Below, one piece after another: positions 63,996 to 64,000 of a stretch of 64,000 bases of DNA. Positions within the stretch are counted from its first letter, which is position 1, and every line of letters begins with the position of its first letter. A model generated the notes under the pieces. The model was not told the origin of the DNA. It made no database searches and was given only the letters and a program-made list of their open reading frames with translations. The stretch is from Hydrogenophaga crocea. GTDB taxonomy: Bacteria; Pseudomonadota; Gammaproteobacteria; Burkholderiales; Burkholderiaceae_C. The stretch is taken from NCBI RefSeq assembly GCF_011388215.1, contig NZ_CP049989.1:2852001-2916000 (forward strand). The letters are read 5' to 3'. The position numbers and the translations under genes were made by a program.

Positions 63996-64000
63996 ACTCC
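63992..64000 (+). CDS. start of a gene after the regulator (presumably sensor kinase), 3' truncated
   Basis: An ATG at 63992 overlaps the regulator stop (ATGA), and only three codons are visible. By analogy with the CusRS-like pair at 57732-59780 it should be the cognate histidine kinase; this is inference from operon layout only. Confidence 0.45.

Overview
The window is almost certainly a chromosomal segment of a high-GC betaproteobacterium of the order Burkholderiales. Comamonadaceae (Hydrogenophaga, Acidovorax or Variovorax type) is the best guess. The grounds are strong G/C bias at third codon positions, Bug/TctC orphan binding proteins, a DUF1840 protein, Burkholderiales-type porins and CoA-dependent aromatic catabolism. 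The genus is inference. No tRNA, rRNA or CRISPR array was seen.

From 1 to about 49.55 kb the DNA is uniform, very GC-rich core-like sequence. (a) 1-7.7 kb: a branched-chain-type ABC importer (LivG-H-M-K-F) between two acyl-CoA ligase-like genes. (b) 7.9-10.3 kb: two Bug/TctC binding proteins around a small conserved gene. (c) 10.7-17.6 kb: a translationally coupled operon for CoA-thioester aromatic degradation (fused flavin hydroxylase/old-yellow-enzyme protein, MarR, crotonase, acyl-CoA dehydrogenase, aryl-CoA ligase, RidA family), most like aerobic 2-aminobenzoyl-CoA or salicylyl-CoA pathways. (d) 17.7-20.1 kb: a soluble histidine kinase behind an ABC binding protein. (e) 20.2-20.6 kb: a nest of inverted repeats. 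(f) 20.7-24.4 kb: TonB receptor, ThiD and Dps. (g) 24.4-27.3 kb: PepSY proteins with an OmpR-type two-component system. (h) 27.2-33.4 kb: EamA exporter with LysR, a PhoD-like phosphatase and a Kef-type antiporter. (i) 33.5-40.4 kb: a sugar or polyol catabolic operon (ROK regulator, RbsA/RbsC/RbsB-type importer, isomerase, dehydrogenase). (j) 40.6-45.4 kb: thioredoxin-like protein, LigB/DODA dioxygenase with LysR, flavin monooxygenase with MarR. (k) 45.4-49.5 kb: bioA-bioF-bioD and a crotonase.

At about 49.6-49.8 kb the character changes. A terminator and the C-terminal stub of an unknown gene are followed by lower-GC sequence with different codon use: small orphan genes, a complete IS3-family element with a degraded region around it, and a coiled-coil HTH protein. 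From 52.9 kb to the end lies a metal-response region: a P1B-4 (SPC-motif) metal ATPase, two Porin_4 porins, a TorF-type porin, a CusRS-like two-component system, a CopK homologue, a Sel1-repeat protein, and a second CusR-like regulator whose kinase gene is cut by the window end. I read 49.8-64 kb as an acquired or rearranged accessory region. No integrase is visible.

Operons in the first part are tightly packed, with many ATGA or GTGA start/stop overlaps. Candidate operators (inverted or direct repeats) lie upstream of the PepSY two-component operon, the ROK operon, the LysR/DODA pair, the MarR/monooxygenase pair and both CusR-like regulators.
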